From the NCBI GenBank assembly GCA_951799425.1, contig OX637397.1, positions 6,377,001-6,441,000 on the forward strand: a stretch of DNA of 64,000 nt. Reading direction: 5' to 3'. The notes under the pieces were generated by a model, which was given only the letters and a program-made list of their open reading frames with translations, was not told the DNA's origin and did no database searches. A program made the translations under genes and the position numbers. Below are positions 1 to 10,749 of this stretch, piece after piece. The DNA is from Ilex aquifolium (taxonomy: Eukaryota; Streptophyta; Magnoliopsida; Aquifoliales; Aquifoliaceae). Numbering within the stretch: the first letter of the stretch is position 1; the number at the start of each line of letters is the position of its first letter.

Positions 1-7
1 TACTTCG

Positions 8-1404
8 TTAAGCGATCAACCACGACCATAACCGAGGTACTGCCAAAGAAGGAGGTAAGCCATCGATGAAATCAAGAGAGATGTCTTCCCAAACTTGTTC
101 AGGAATTGGCAAAGGCTGTAAAAGACCAGCCGGTGTTCGAGTCTCATTTTTATTTCTTTGGCACACATCGCATGCCGCAACATAGGATTGAACTTCTTTT
201 TTCATGATGGGGGGGTGCAACTGTTCAGCAACCTTATCATTGATAAAATTGTGTGTTGAGCCACTGTCAATTAATACCGAAACTGGTTGCTCGAAGATGT
301 GCCCAACTATGCGCATAGTACGCGGAGCATTCCATCCAGAGAGGGCATGCAATGATATCTCTGGAATTACTTCTGTCTGCATGTCATCCTTTGTCCACAG
401 ATGGTCTTCTTCCGAAAATCCCTCCCCTTCTGCATGAATATTCTCAATCAAGAGTAGGTGAGAAGTCCGACACTTATGCCCCGAAGTAAAGCGCTCATCA
501 CAATAAAAGCATAAACCTTTCTCACGCCGATGCTGCATCTCGTCCCATGAAATTTTCTTCGCATTAGAAGCAGCAACATTGGAAGCAGCAACATGGCGAT
601 TAGTAGGGATCACCATGGGTGGGGGAAACTGTCGTGAAGTTCGTCGTTGACGGGAAATTCGTTCATCCCTCATTCGAGCCAACTCAATAGCTTCCCGCAA
701 AGTTCTCAGTTTAAACATCCGAACCTCCCCAGAAATTTCCTCTTTAAGCCCTCCAAGAAATGTACCAATTAAAGCTCTTTGCGGCCAGCCCACAGCCCGA
801 TTGGCTAACTTTTCAAATTCTCGCTGGTACTCCCTGAGTGTTCCTGTTTGTTTTATTTTCGATAACGCCTCGTCGAAATCCTCATACTCAGTGGGTCCAA
901 AACGCGCTAACAGCTCTTTTCAAAGATATCCCTTGTGATGATTGATCCTTCTTGTTGATAAGCTCGCTGCAGCCATTGTAACCACTGGTTAGCCTCACCT
1001 TCTAGATGGAAGGAGGCTAGGGTCACTCGTTGATCCTCCAGCGTACCCTGGTATTCGAAGAATTGGGTGACCCTGTTGAGCCACTCTGTTGGATCTGTAC
1101 CAGAATAACGTGGAAAATTCATCTTCAAATAGCGAGGAGCAACACGTTGACTAGTGGACTCTTGAACAACTATAGGACGGCTCGACGATCCCATAGGAGG
1201 TGCTGATGAAGAGGAGCGATCAACTTGAATGTGCACGCCAGAAATCTTCCCCATTATCTCCTTGAGGGCGTCATCAACCCGTTGGAGACGTGCAGAATTT
1301 TCCTGAGCGTCGGCCCTCGTTGAAGCCTCCAAACAACATATGCCTTCATGAACTTCCAACAAATCTCTTTCCAACTTCTCTATTCTTTCCTTGTTGGTCG
1401 TCAT
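8..1404 (-). pseudogene. Fossil gag and partial pol of element A
   Basis: Read leftward, a gag region begins near 1404 with a coiled-coil-like N-terminus and a retrotrans_gag core (motifs NFPRYSGTDPTEWL and FFEY). It continues with an Arg-rich stretch, a zinc knuckle ([14 protein letters not shown]), a retropepsin-like site DSGSTHNF, and then integrase sequence. This order is that of Ty3/gypsy gag-pol. It is a fossil with a few breaks, and no product is expected. Confidence 0.85.
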
Positions 1405-1419
1405 TGGCTCTGATACCAA
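1405..1419 (-). other. Primer-binding site (initiator tRNA-Met) of element A
   Basis: The plus strand reads TGGCTCTGATACCAA, so the minus strand reads TTGGTATCAGAGCCA. This is the usual plant retrotransposon site complementary to the initiator tRNA-Met 3' end, and it sits one base inside the LTR. Confidence 0.85.
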
Positions 1420-1420
1420 A

Positions 1421-1717
1421 TGATAGGACAGTAATTGGGAGAGAGGAGAAAAGTTCCGGTTTGGGCCGGAACACACCACATGCAGTTTACTTGGGTTTAA
1501 AACTCTGATCCTTTATTAAGACTCATGCTAGATGTATACAAACATCAGTTAACAACTTTCCTAAATACAAGCCACTACCCCTAACAAAACTACCCACAAT
1601 CTATAACTACTCTAACCACAAACATTATACTTGCAAATAATCTGCAACAACTTAACTAACCAGCTGGTCTCACACACCCACGTACTAGTGATTGGGCTTC
1701 TTTATTCGGCAGGACCT

Positions 1718-1721
<4 letters not shown>
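1421..1721 (-). repeat. 5' LTR of element A
   Basis: A 301-bp segment bounded by TG and CA (TGATAGGACA at the left, AGGACCTAACA at the right). It lies one base beyond the primer-binding site, as expected for a 5' LTR read on the minus strand. The matching 3' LTR is not in the window. Confidence 0.8.
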
Positions 1722-1755
<34 letters not shown>

Positions 1756-3622
1756 GTGGGTTTATGCTTGATGAAATTTACATATATTGGTGTATATGTG
1801 GGTATGTTTATATACTCATTTGAATGTGTAGGCCTCTCAAATGGGTTTTGTATCTCCTAAATAAATTAACAAAAATAATTTTTATGAGATGAAATCAAGT
1901 AGAAGAAGATGAAAAAAAAAAAAAGAGAAGAAGAAAAAGAGCAGTACTGGGCGTAGATAGAAATGGAGATGATGGCTTAAATTCAGAAACTACCCCTTTT
2001 AGTTTTAGCTACAACATATACCTACTTACTGAAATTATAAAATTAAGTTCAAGGTTTTGTTAAGTTACAGAAAGCCCCCTTCTGTGTCTCATGAGTAACA
2101 ACAAAGTACCTGTTGAAATTATACAATGATCCCAGAAGATCATAAAATATTACTAAAACACTAAATCAATATTTGTAATAGTTAGGAAATGTTTCTGAAA
2201 TTATATATTGACCCCGAATAGTTATGAGATTTGTTTTAGAAATTATAAAATTACACCATATTGCTAGATCATGTGGTTAGAAATTATCTAAAGACCTCGA
2301 AAGTTTCTAAAACTCAAAAAATAGAAGCTATCATAAATTATTAGCTCTTTAGGAGTGCATATATTTACATACAACACTCATGGTTATGAAGAGTATATAT
2401 ATATTGGTTGTATAAGTAAGGATGTAATTCCAACATTAACAACCACTAAACTATGGTGATATATATATGAGATATATTGATATAAAAAAAATGATAAATG
2501 ACGGCATGTTCATAATGGTGATAATTACACTAAGGTTGAAATAGTACATAATCTTTTATGTATATGTCGGGATGGTATTGAAATGCTTATTTCAAACTGC
2601 ACCAGGAGTATACTAAATGGTAATTCGATGGAAGGTGCATCACAGGCGATAATCTTGTTTAGTATACATAATCGATGATGTGATACACAAAATGATAATG
2701 TTTGAAGCAATATGGGACAAATAAATAGGGATCGCTCCTCCCTTGGGTGAAAGACCCAGAATAAGTCTTGATCAAGCATAGCATCCGTCGTGGTGCGGGG
2801 TTACTCGTGCCCTGATTGAAAGCATCTAAGGACGAAGGGGGTGAGATACACCCGAGGTTAGAGCCCTCGAAGAGACCCGGTGTCCCCTAAGAGTTCGTGC
2901 ATAACAAACGATGTACTGGTGTAACTAACTATAGCCTAAGATTGAAAGTCTAGTGTGACCCATGATACAAATAGGTAATGTTAGGTACATGCTAAATCAA
3001 ACGAATTATAGTTGTTGGTATGTCATATGTATTGCTTTAAGCATGTTATGAGCTTAATATTGCTATGTTTACTTGTCATGAATATTATTTGAGAATTTCG
3101 TGTATATCTATGTCATGTGGGATGGGATTAACACTCGATAGTTGTTTTCCTACTGGCTTTTGGCTCACCCTAACATTTTGCAGGAACTAGACCAAGAGAT
3201 GACGGGGGTTTCTTCCCAGAGTTATCTTGAACATCTGTGCTCAGTTGGATTTTGAGATATTATATTTCATGTTAACGCTGGGGAAGATTTTAGATTTGTG
3301 ACTTGTGTTTTGTTGATTTGGTGTGTTTTCAAAACCGATGAGATGTAATAATGTCGATTATGGACGACTTTTGGATGAATGTATAATTTGGATACTTAGA
3401 TTATGATATTACATGAATGCCCAAATTACAAATCCTTTGTACCTAAGTTACTTGAAAGTACGTTAGATGCTCTGATTGTCTAGTCTAAACCGAAGTACAT
3501 GAACTATTCAATTAATTTGATGAATTGTATCTATTTGTCACATAAATCATATTAATTTGATGAATTGTGTCTATTTGTCACATAAATCATACTAAATCAC
3601 CCCCGAAAACTGAGGCGTCACA
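1722..3622 (+). repeat. 5' LTR of element B (downstream part)
   Basis: This segment aligns along its length with 8906-10654, starting in a TA run and ending in GGCGTCACA. Its 5' portion is separated from it by the insertion of element A. A roughly 40-bp tandem duplication (about 3515-3595) near the end is seen only in this copy. Confidence 0.92.
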
Positions 3623-3625
3623 GCT

Positions 3626-3640
3626 TGGTATCAGAACTTA
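3626..3640 (+). other. Primer-binding site of element B
   Basis: TGGTATCAGAACTTA begins three bases after the LTR end. It matches most of the plant initiator tRNA-Met primer-binding consensus, as in other chromoviruses. Confidence 0.8.
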
Positions 3641-3776
3641 GGTATACGATTTACAAGGGACCTTGGGGGAAACCTTATGGCCTTAGGCATATCGAATATG
3701 CATATTCTAGCTATAATCAAAGACTTTAATTTTTTTTTTTTATATTATTACCGTCTGTCTGACTTTTGATTAGACC

Positions 3777-6700
3777 ATGACGAGAAATAGGACTAGTGCC
3801 GGTGCAGCAGCCTCCTCTACGCAAGGCACTGATGATGCTGACCTGATGCAGACCATGCGAGAAATTGCTAGAGTTATGTCTCAGAGTGAGGGTAGTGGGA
3901 TGAACTCCATGACCACACTAAAAGAGTTCCGGAGGCAAAATCCTCCGGTGTTCAACGGTGAGCCTGATCCGACAGTGACAGAGAACTGGATTAGACAAAT
4001 AGAGAAGATCCTTGATGCCATGGGGATTAGATCTAATGGAGCCAAAGTTACTTTAGTTGCCTTCCAATTGGAGGGTGAAGCAGATCACTGGTGGAATATG
4101 ATTAAGGAAACCAAGGATGTTAAGAAGATAACGTGGAAAGAGTTTCATGACTTGTTTATGGATAATTATTTTCCCAAAGTGATTAAGGGAGTGAAAGTGC
4201 AGAAATTCTTAGAATTGCGTCAGGGAGATCTCACTGTGATGCAATATGGGGCTCGATTTGCTAAACTAGCCAGACATGCTAGCACAATAGTGTCAGATGA
4301 GGATAGTAGAGCTAGGAGATTTGAATGGGGGCTCAGGCCTGCCATTAGAGGTCGTGTAATGGTCTTATGCCTTCCAACATATGCCAAAGTGGTTGAGGCG
4401 GCACTAGTTGCCGAAAGGGAGTTGGACGACACCAGGCAAATTAGAGAGTCTAGTTCACGATCTAGAGATTCACGTTCCCGAGGTGGCTCCGGTAAGAGAC
4501 AAAAGAACTTCAACACCGCGATCTCAGGGTGGTCAGGTGCAGAGTCATCAATCATTTCAACAGAAGCACCAAAAGAAGGGGAAGTTTGTTCAAGGGCAAG
4601 GAGTATGTTATGAGTGCGGACTGGTGAGACATTACAGACGAGACTGTCCACAACGAGGACCCCCTCAGAATATTGCTAGACCACAACAAAATGTGCAGCC
4701 ATCTTATCCACAACAGGTTCAACCCCAGAAGTAGGCACAAACTGGCCCGATGATGGGATATACATCATATGCCTCTGCTGCCCCGTTTGGATCCCAACAA
4801 CCTACAAGGCAAAATCACGGCAAGGGACGTGGTGGACATAGCCAGCATACACAGGGTAGGGTCTTTGCGTTCACTCAACAAGAGGAGTTCGTTGATCATT
4901 CTGTAATCTAAGGTAATGTTCTGTTATATAGTTCTTGGGTTAGTGTGTTGTTTGATTCAGGTGCACCTCACTCATTTATATCTACGGCATGTACATCTGC
5001 ATTGGGCTTGGAGTTGGAGCCCTTAGAGACATCACTATACATTAACTCACCCTTCGGTGGTGGAATTCGAGTAGATCGTATTTGCCAATCTTGTGAGTTG
5101 GAGATCTCGAGTCTTCGACTAATAGTGGACCTAAGGATCATGGAAATGGTAGAGTTTGACATTATTCTAGGAATGGATTGGTTATCGGCTCATCGTGTCA
5201 CTATTGATTGTCATCAAAAAAAAGTGACAGCTTATACCACAGAGGGTGTTTGTTTTCAATTTCATGGGGATAGACATGCAAAATTGCCTCCACCTCTGCG
5301 AAATTCGCGCTGGCGTAACCAATTGATGAGTTGGTTAGCCAGTTTGGTAATCAGTGATGATGATAGAAAGGAGTTAGGTCTTCCTCGAGTTGTGTGCGAG
5401 TACTCCGACGTTTTTCTGGAGGAACTACCTGGACTACCTCCTCGAAGGGATGTTGATTTTTCAATTGAATTGCAACCAGACACTGCACCAGTTACTATGA
5501 CCCCTTATAGGATGGCACGAACTTCATGAATTGAAGTTGCAACTCTAGGACCTATTAGATAAAGGATTTATATGGCCGAGTACCTCCCCACCAGCACTGT
5601 TTGCCAAGAAAAAAGATGGAAGCTTGAGGTTGTGTATTGACTGCAGGCAATTGAATTGAGTGACTATCAAGAACAAATATCATTTGCCCAGGATAGATGA
5701 CTTATTCGACCAGCTGAGTGGATCTTGTTATTTTTCGAAGATTGATCTTCGGACTAGGTATCACCAATTGAGGATAAAAGATGAAGACATACCCAAGACT
5801 GCCTTCAGAACCCGATATGGGCATTATGAGTTCGTAGTGATGCCATTTGGGTTAACGAATGCTCCAGCAGCATTCATGGACTTGATGCATACGATTTTCA
5901 GTCCATACTTGGATCAGTTTGTTGTGGTATTTGTGGATGATATTCTCGTGTACTCACGGACCGAATCGGACCATGAACGACATTTGAGGATTGTACTCCA
6001 GACACTGAGAGATCACTAGTTATATGCCAAAGCAAACAAGTGTGAGTTTTGGTTATCTGAAGTGAAATTCTTAGGGCACGTGGTATCGGAATCTGGAGTA
6101 TCAGTGGACCCATCAAAGGTTGAAGCAATGATAAAGTGGGAGCGACCGAAGTCTGTTTATGAGATCCGGAGTTTCTTGGGATTGGCTGGATATTATCGGA
6201 GATTTATTGAGGATTTCTCACGTCTAACAGCCCCGATGACTAGATTGACTAAGAAAGGAGTGAAGTTTCAGTGGGATGACACTTGTGAGCAGGCTTTTTG
6301 TAAATTAAAGGAAAGGTTGACTAGTGCACCTATCTTGGTGATACCAAAGCGAGGACTAGGTTATGTTGTGTATTGTGATGCCTCGAAAGAATGTATAGGA
6401 TGTGTATTGATGCAGACTGACAAGGTAGTTGCGTATGGTTCTCGTCAGTTGAAAACGCATGAAAAAAAATTATCCCACCCATGACTTAGAGTTAGCAACC
6501 GTTGTCTTTGCTCTAAAGACATGGCGACATTATCTATATGGTGAGAAGTTTGAGGTGTATTCAGACCATAAGAGTTTGAAGTATATCTTTACTCAGAGAG
6601 ACCTCAACAAGAGACAGAAGCGTTGGATGGAATATATTGAGGATTATGATTTCACTTTGCTTTATCACCCTGGTAAGACAAACGTAGTAGCTGATGCTTT

Positions 6701-8300
6701 AAGTAGGAAGTCACAGGGGATAGCTGCTCGCATAGCATCAAAAGAATGGCAGATGATGGAGATTGTTAGTCAATTTGGGTTACAGTTGGATGAGCAGAGT
6801 AACCGTGCTTGTCTCTATAATTTGGTGGCCACACTAGCACTCCTTAGTCGGGTGATAGAGGCACAATGTCAGGATTCAGAGACAGACTCTATCCGTTCTC
6901 AAGTCCACAGTGGAACAGGAATGGACGGTTGGGCCATACACTCAGATGGGAGCTTGAAATTTCGAGACAGGGTTTTCGTACTCAATAACGAGTCACTGAA
7001 AGATGAGGTGCTTAGGGAGTTTCATCATTCCAAGTTAGCAGTACATCCAGGAGACACAAAGATGTATCGAGATCTTCGTCGCCAGTATTGGTGGAGTGGG
7101 ATGAAAAAGGATATGGCACGCTATGTGGCCAAATGCCTTATTTGCCAACAAGTAAAAGCTGAGAATCAAAGACCAGCAGGACTACTTCAGCCCCTACCTG
7201 TTGCCGAGTGGGAATAGGAACATGTGACTATGGACTTTATGACTGGTTTACCAAAATCTACTAGAGGACACGATTCGGTGTGGGTGGTGGTGGACCGACT
7301 GACCAAGTTTGCACATTTTTTGCCAGTTCGAATGACAGACACCTTGGACGCATTCAGTCGATTATACATCAGAGAGATAGTTAGGCTTCATGGAGTACCG
7401 ATGTCGATAGTGTCCGACAAGGTTTATAGCACATTTTTGGCAGAGTTTCCAGGATGCTTTGGGTACTCGATTGATATTTAGTACAGCGTTTCACCCGCAG
7501 ACAGATGGCCAATCTGAAAGAGTAATCCAAATACTTGAAGACATGTTGAGGGGCATGTATACTAGATTTTGGTGATAGTTGGGAAAATCATATCCCTTTG
7601 ATTGAGTTCGCCTACAACAACAGCTACCAGTCGAGCATAAAGATAGCACCTTATGAAGCACTATATGGTAGGCCGTGTCGATCACCCTTATGTTGGGCCG
7701 AAGTTGGGGAGGCTCCATTATTGGGTCCAGAGTTAGTCAGGGAGACCACCGAAAAAGTGAGTCTAATTAGACAAACTTTTTGCAGCACAGAGTCGCCAAA
7801 AGAGTTATGCAGATCAACGGATGAGACCCTTGGCATTTGAGGTTGGGGATCACGTGTTTCTGAAAGTGATGCCTCGTAGAGGTCTTATGAGGTTTGGGAA
7901 TAAGGGAAAGTTGTCCCCTCGATTTTTCGGACCATTTGAAATTCTTGAAAATGTTGGTGCAGTTTCATACCGATTGGCTTTGCCGCCATAGTTGGATAGG
8001 GAGCACAATGTATTTCACGTCTCTATGTTGAGAAAATATGAGCCAAATCCTTCACATGTGGTTGATTGGGGTGAGATGGAGATTGAAATGGATGCCACCT
8101 ATGAGGAAAAGCCAATACGGATCTTAGATAGAAGAGAACAAGTGCTACGAAACAAGACCATACCCCTTGTCAAAGTCTTGTGGAGACACCGAGGAATCGA
8201 AGAAGCAATCTGGGAGCATGAAGCAACAATGCAGGTCAATTACCCACACTTATTTAAGGATGGAGGTACATTTTCTTCAATTAGTTATGTTAGAATTTAA
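3777..8300 (+). pseudogene. Fossil gag-pol of element B with chromodomain
   Basis: Parts occur in the standard Ty3/gypsy order: a retrotrans_gag core (about 3930-4400), a CCHC knuckle (CYECGLVRHYRRDCP, near 4600), an aspartic protease with DSGAPHSF (near 4950), reverse transcriptase with [12 protein letters not shown] and [10 protein letters not shown] (about 5660-6020), an RNase H-like part with YCDASKE (about 6370-6700), an H2C2 integrase zinc finger and core (about 7030-7480), and a chromodomain near 8090-8270. The chromodomain places it among the chromoviruses, whose integrase tail is known to target heterochromatin. It is a fossil with several breaks, so no working polyprotein is expected. 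Confidence 0.92.
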
Positions 8301-8320
8301 TTTCGAGGACGAAATTATTT

Positions 8321-8330
8321 TTAAGGGGGG
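8321..8330 (+). other. Polypurine tract of element B
   Basis: TTAAGGGGGG lies five bases before the TGTGA start of the 3' LTR. This is the expected plus-strand priming site. Confidence 0.75.
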
Positions 8331-8335
8331 TAGAA

Positions 8336-10654
8336 TGTGAAAACCCGCTATTTATAATTATATCTATTGAGTTATCAAAATTTTGACTTTCAATAGAAAA
8401 CTTGGATGAAGAAATGGACTTCATCGTTGAATTCCTCTTATGAAAACGAGTCCAACTAGTATAATATTGACTATGTTTAATACCAAGGACAAATTAGTTT
8501 AAGGTAAATTAATTAAACAAATTAATTGAATTATTTAAAAAAAAATGATGATGAATAGCACAGTCATGGCAGCCTGCCATGACTATTAGTTGACATTAAC
8601 CATTTTAGGAAGGCAAGGAAGCATAATTGCCTGCCATTGCCGCCCATGACCATAGATCACTATTTTGACTGAAGACTGAAGCCTCTCATCCTTAGTGTAT
8701 AAAAATAGGCAAAACCAACGAAGGTGGAGGAAAAAGAAATCGGGCAGCCTTGGTCTTGAAAGATAAACAAACACACACAGAGAGAGAGGGAGAGAGGTCA
8801 TCCACCATTGCTGAGGTGTTAAAGTTTTTGGGACGATCAATCCAATTAAAAAGGTAGAATTAGAACTATCTTGTGGTCTTCCTTGATCTATTGATTGTAG
8901 AGTATATGAATATATATATATATATGTATGAAACATGTGAGTTTTTGCTTAATGGAATTTACATATATTGGTGTATATGTGGGTATGTTTATATACTCAT
9001 TTGGATGTGTAGGTCTCTTAAATGGGTTTTGTATCTCCTAAATAAATTAACAAAAATAATTTTTATGAGATGAAATCAAGTAGAAGAAGATGGAAAAAAA
9101 AAAGAGAAGAAGAAGAAGAGCAGTATTGGGCGTATATAGAGATGGAGATGATGGCTTAAATTCAGAAACTACCCCTTTTAGTTTTAGCTACAACATATAC
9201 CTACTTACTGAAATTATAAAATTAAGTACAAGGTTTTGTTAAGTTACAGAAAGCCCCATTTTGTGTCTCATGAGTAACAGCAAAGTACCTGTTGAAATTA
9301 TACAATGATCCTAGAAGATCATAAAATATTACTAAAACACTAAATCAATATTTGTAATAGTTAGGAAATGTTTCTGAAATTATATATTGACCCCGAATAG
9401 TTATGAGATTTATTTTAGAGATTATAAAATTACACCATATTGCTAGATCATGTGGTTAGAAATTATCTAAAGACCTCGAAAGTTTCTAAAACTCAAAATA
9501 TAGAAGCTATCATAAATTATTAGCTCTTTAGGAGTGCATATATTTACATACAACACTCATGGTTATGAAGAGTATATATATATTGGTTGTATAAGTAAGG
9601 ATGTAATTCCAACATTAACGACCACTAAACTATGGTGATATATATATGAGATATATTGATATAAAAAAAAATGATAAATGACGGCATGTTCATAATGGTG
9701 ATAATTACACTAAGGTTGAAATAGTACATAATCTTTTATGTATATGTCGGGATGGTATTGAAATGCTTATTTCAAACTGCACCAGGAGTATACTAAATGG
9801 TAATTCGATGGAAGGTGCATCACACGCGATAATCTTGGTTAGTATACATAATCGATGATGTGATACACAAAATGATAATGTTTGAAGCAATATGGGACAA
9901 ATAAATAGGGATCGCTCCTCCCTTGGGTGAAAGACCCAGAATAAGTCTTGATCAAGCATAGCATCCGTCGTGGTGCGGGGTTACTCGTGCCCTAATTGAA
10001 AACATCTAAGGACGAAGGGGGTGAGGTACACCCTTGGTTAGAGCCCTCGAAGGGACCCGGTGTTCCCTAAGAGTTCGTGCATAACAAACGATGTACTGAT
10101 AAGTAATGTTATGAGCTTAATATTGCTATGTTTACTTGTCATGAATATTATTTGAGAATTTCGTGTATATCTATGTCATGTGGGATGGGATTAACACTCG
10201 ATAGTTGTTTTCCTACTGGGTTTTGGCTCACCCTAACATTTTGCAGGGACTAGACCAAGAGATGACGGGGGTTTCTTCCCAGAACTATCTTGAACATCTG
10301 TGCTCAGTTGGATTTTGAGATATTATATTTCATGTTAACGCTGGGGAAGATTTTAGATTTGTGACTTCTGTTTTGTTGCTTTGGTGTGTTTTCAAAACCG
10401 ATGGGATGTAATAGTGTCGATTATGGACGACTTTTGGATGAATGTATAATTTGGGTACTTAGACTATGATATTAAATGAATGCCCAAATTACAAATCATT
10501 TGTATCTAAATTACTTGAAAGTACGTTAGATGCTCTGATTGTCTAGTCTAAACCAAAGTACATGAACTATTCAATTAATTTAATGAATTGTGTCTATTTG
10601 TTACATAAATCACATAAAACATACTAAATCACCCCCGAATACTGGGGCGTCACA
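8336..10654 (+). repeat. 3' LTR of element B
   Basis: A 2319-bp LTR running from TGTGAAAACCCG to GGCGTCACA. Its 8906-10654 part matches 1722-3622. A TATA-like string (TATAAAAATAG, near 8698) may be the LTR promoter. The small minus-strand open frame near 9705-9959 has a twin in the other LTR and is not a gene. Confidence 0.93.
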
Positions 10655-10749
10655 TTCTAAGCATCCAATGAATTTGATTATATTGGATCATTTGAAATTT
10701 GAGCGCTAAATAAATAAAAGCACGAAAAGCCAAGTCTTTTCAAGCATAC

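Larger units (their letters stand above)
1..1721 (-). mobile_element. Ty3/gypsy LTR retrotransposon fragment (element A), nested in element B
   Basis: This is a minus-strand LTR element that runs off the left edge. Its 5' LTR (1421-1721) and primer-binding site (1405-1419) lie on the right, followed leftward by gag, a CCHC zinc knuckle, an aspartic protease with DSGSTHNF, and integrase sequence (CDVCQRNKN, then DFIDGLPPS). These parts are typical of the Ty3/gypsy superfamily. It is a broken fossil with a few breaks and an incomplete pol. Its right LTR abuts a TA-rich stretch of the element B 5' LTR, so A jumped into B and is the younger of the two. The other LTR, and so the target duplication and age, are outside the window. 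Confidence 0.9.
1722..10654 (+). mobile_element. Tekay/Del-like Ty3/gypsy chromovirus (element B), left end outside window
   Basis: This plus-strand LTR element consists of a partial 5' LTR (1722-3622), a primer-binding site (3626), a gag-pol region (3777-8300) ending in a chromodomain, a polypurine tract (8321-8330) and a 2319-bp 3' LTR (8336-10654). The LTR length, the TGTGAAAACCCG start and the C-terminal chromodomain fit the Tekay/Del lineage. The first part of the 5' LTR must lie left of the window because element A is inserted in it. TTCTA (10655-10659) follows the 3' LTR as the likely target duplication. By eye the two LTRs differ by a few percent, roughly one to two million years at usual plant rates. 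It is broken, with several breaks in gag-pol. It sits in the second intron of the fibrillin gene. Confidence 0.93.

Noticed and set aside
2525-2779. 84-codon minus-strand open frame with an almost identical twin at 9705-9959
   Set aside because: It lies in both LTRs of element B, so the similarity is that of the LTRs; no motif or codon signal supports a gene.
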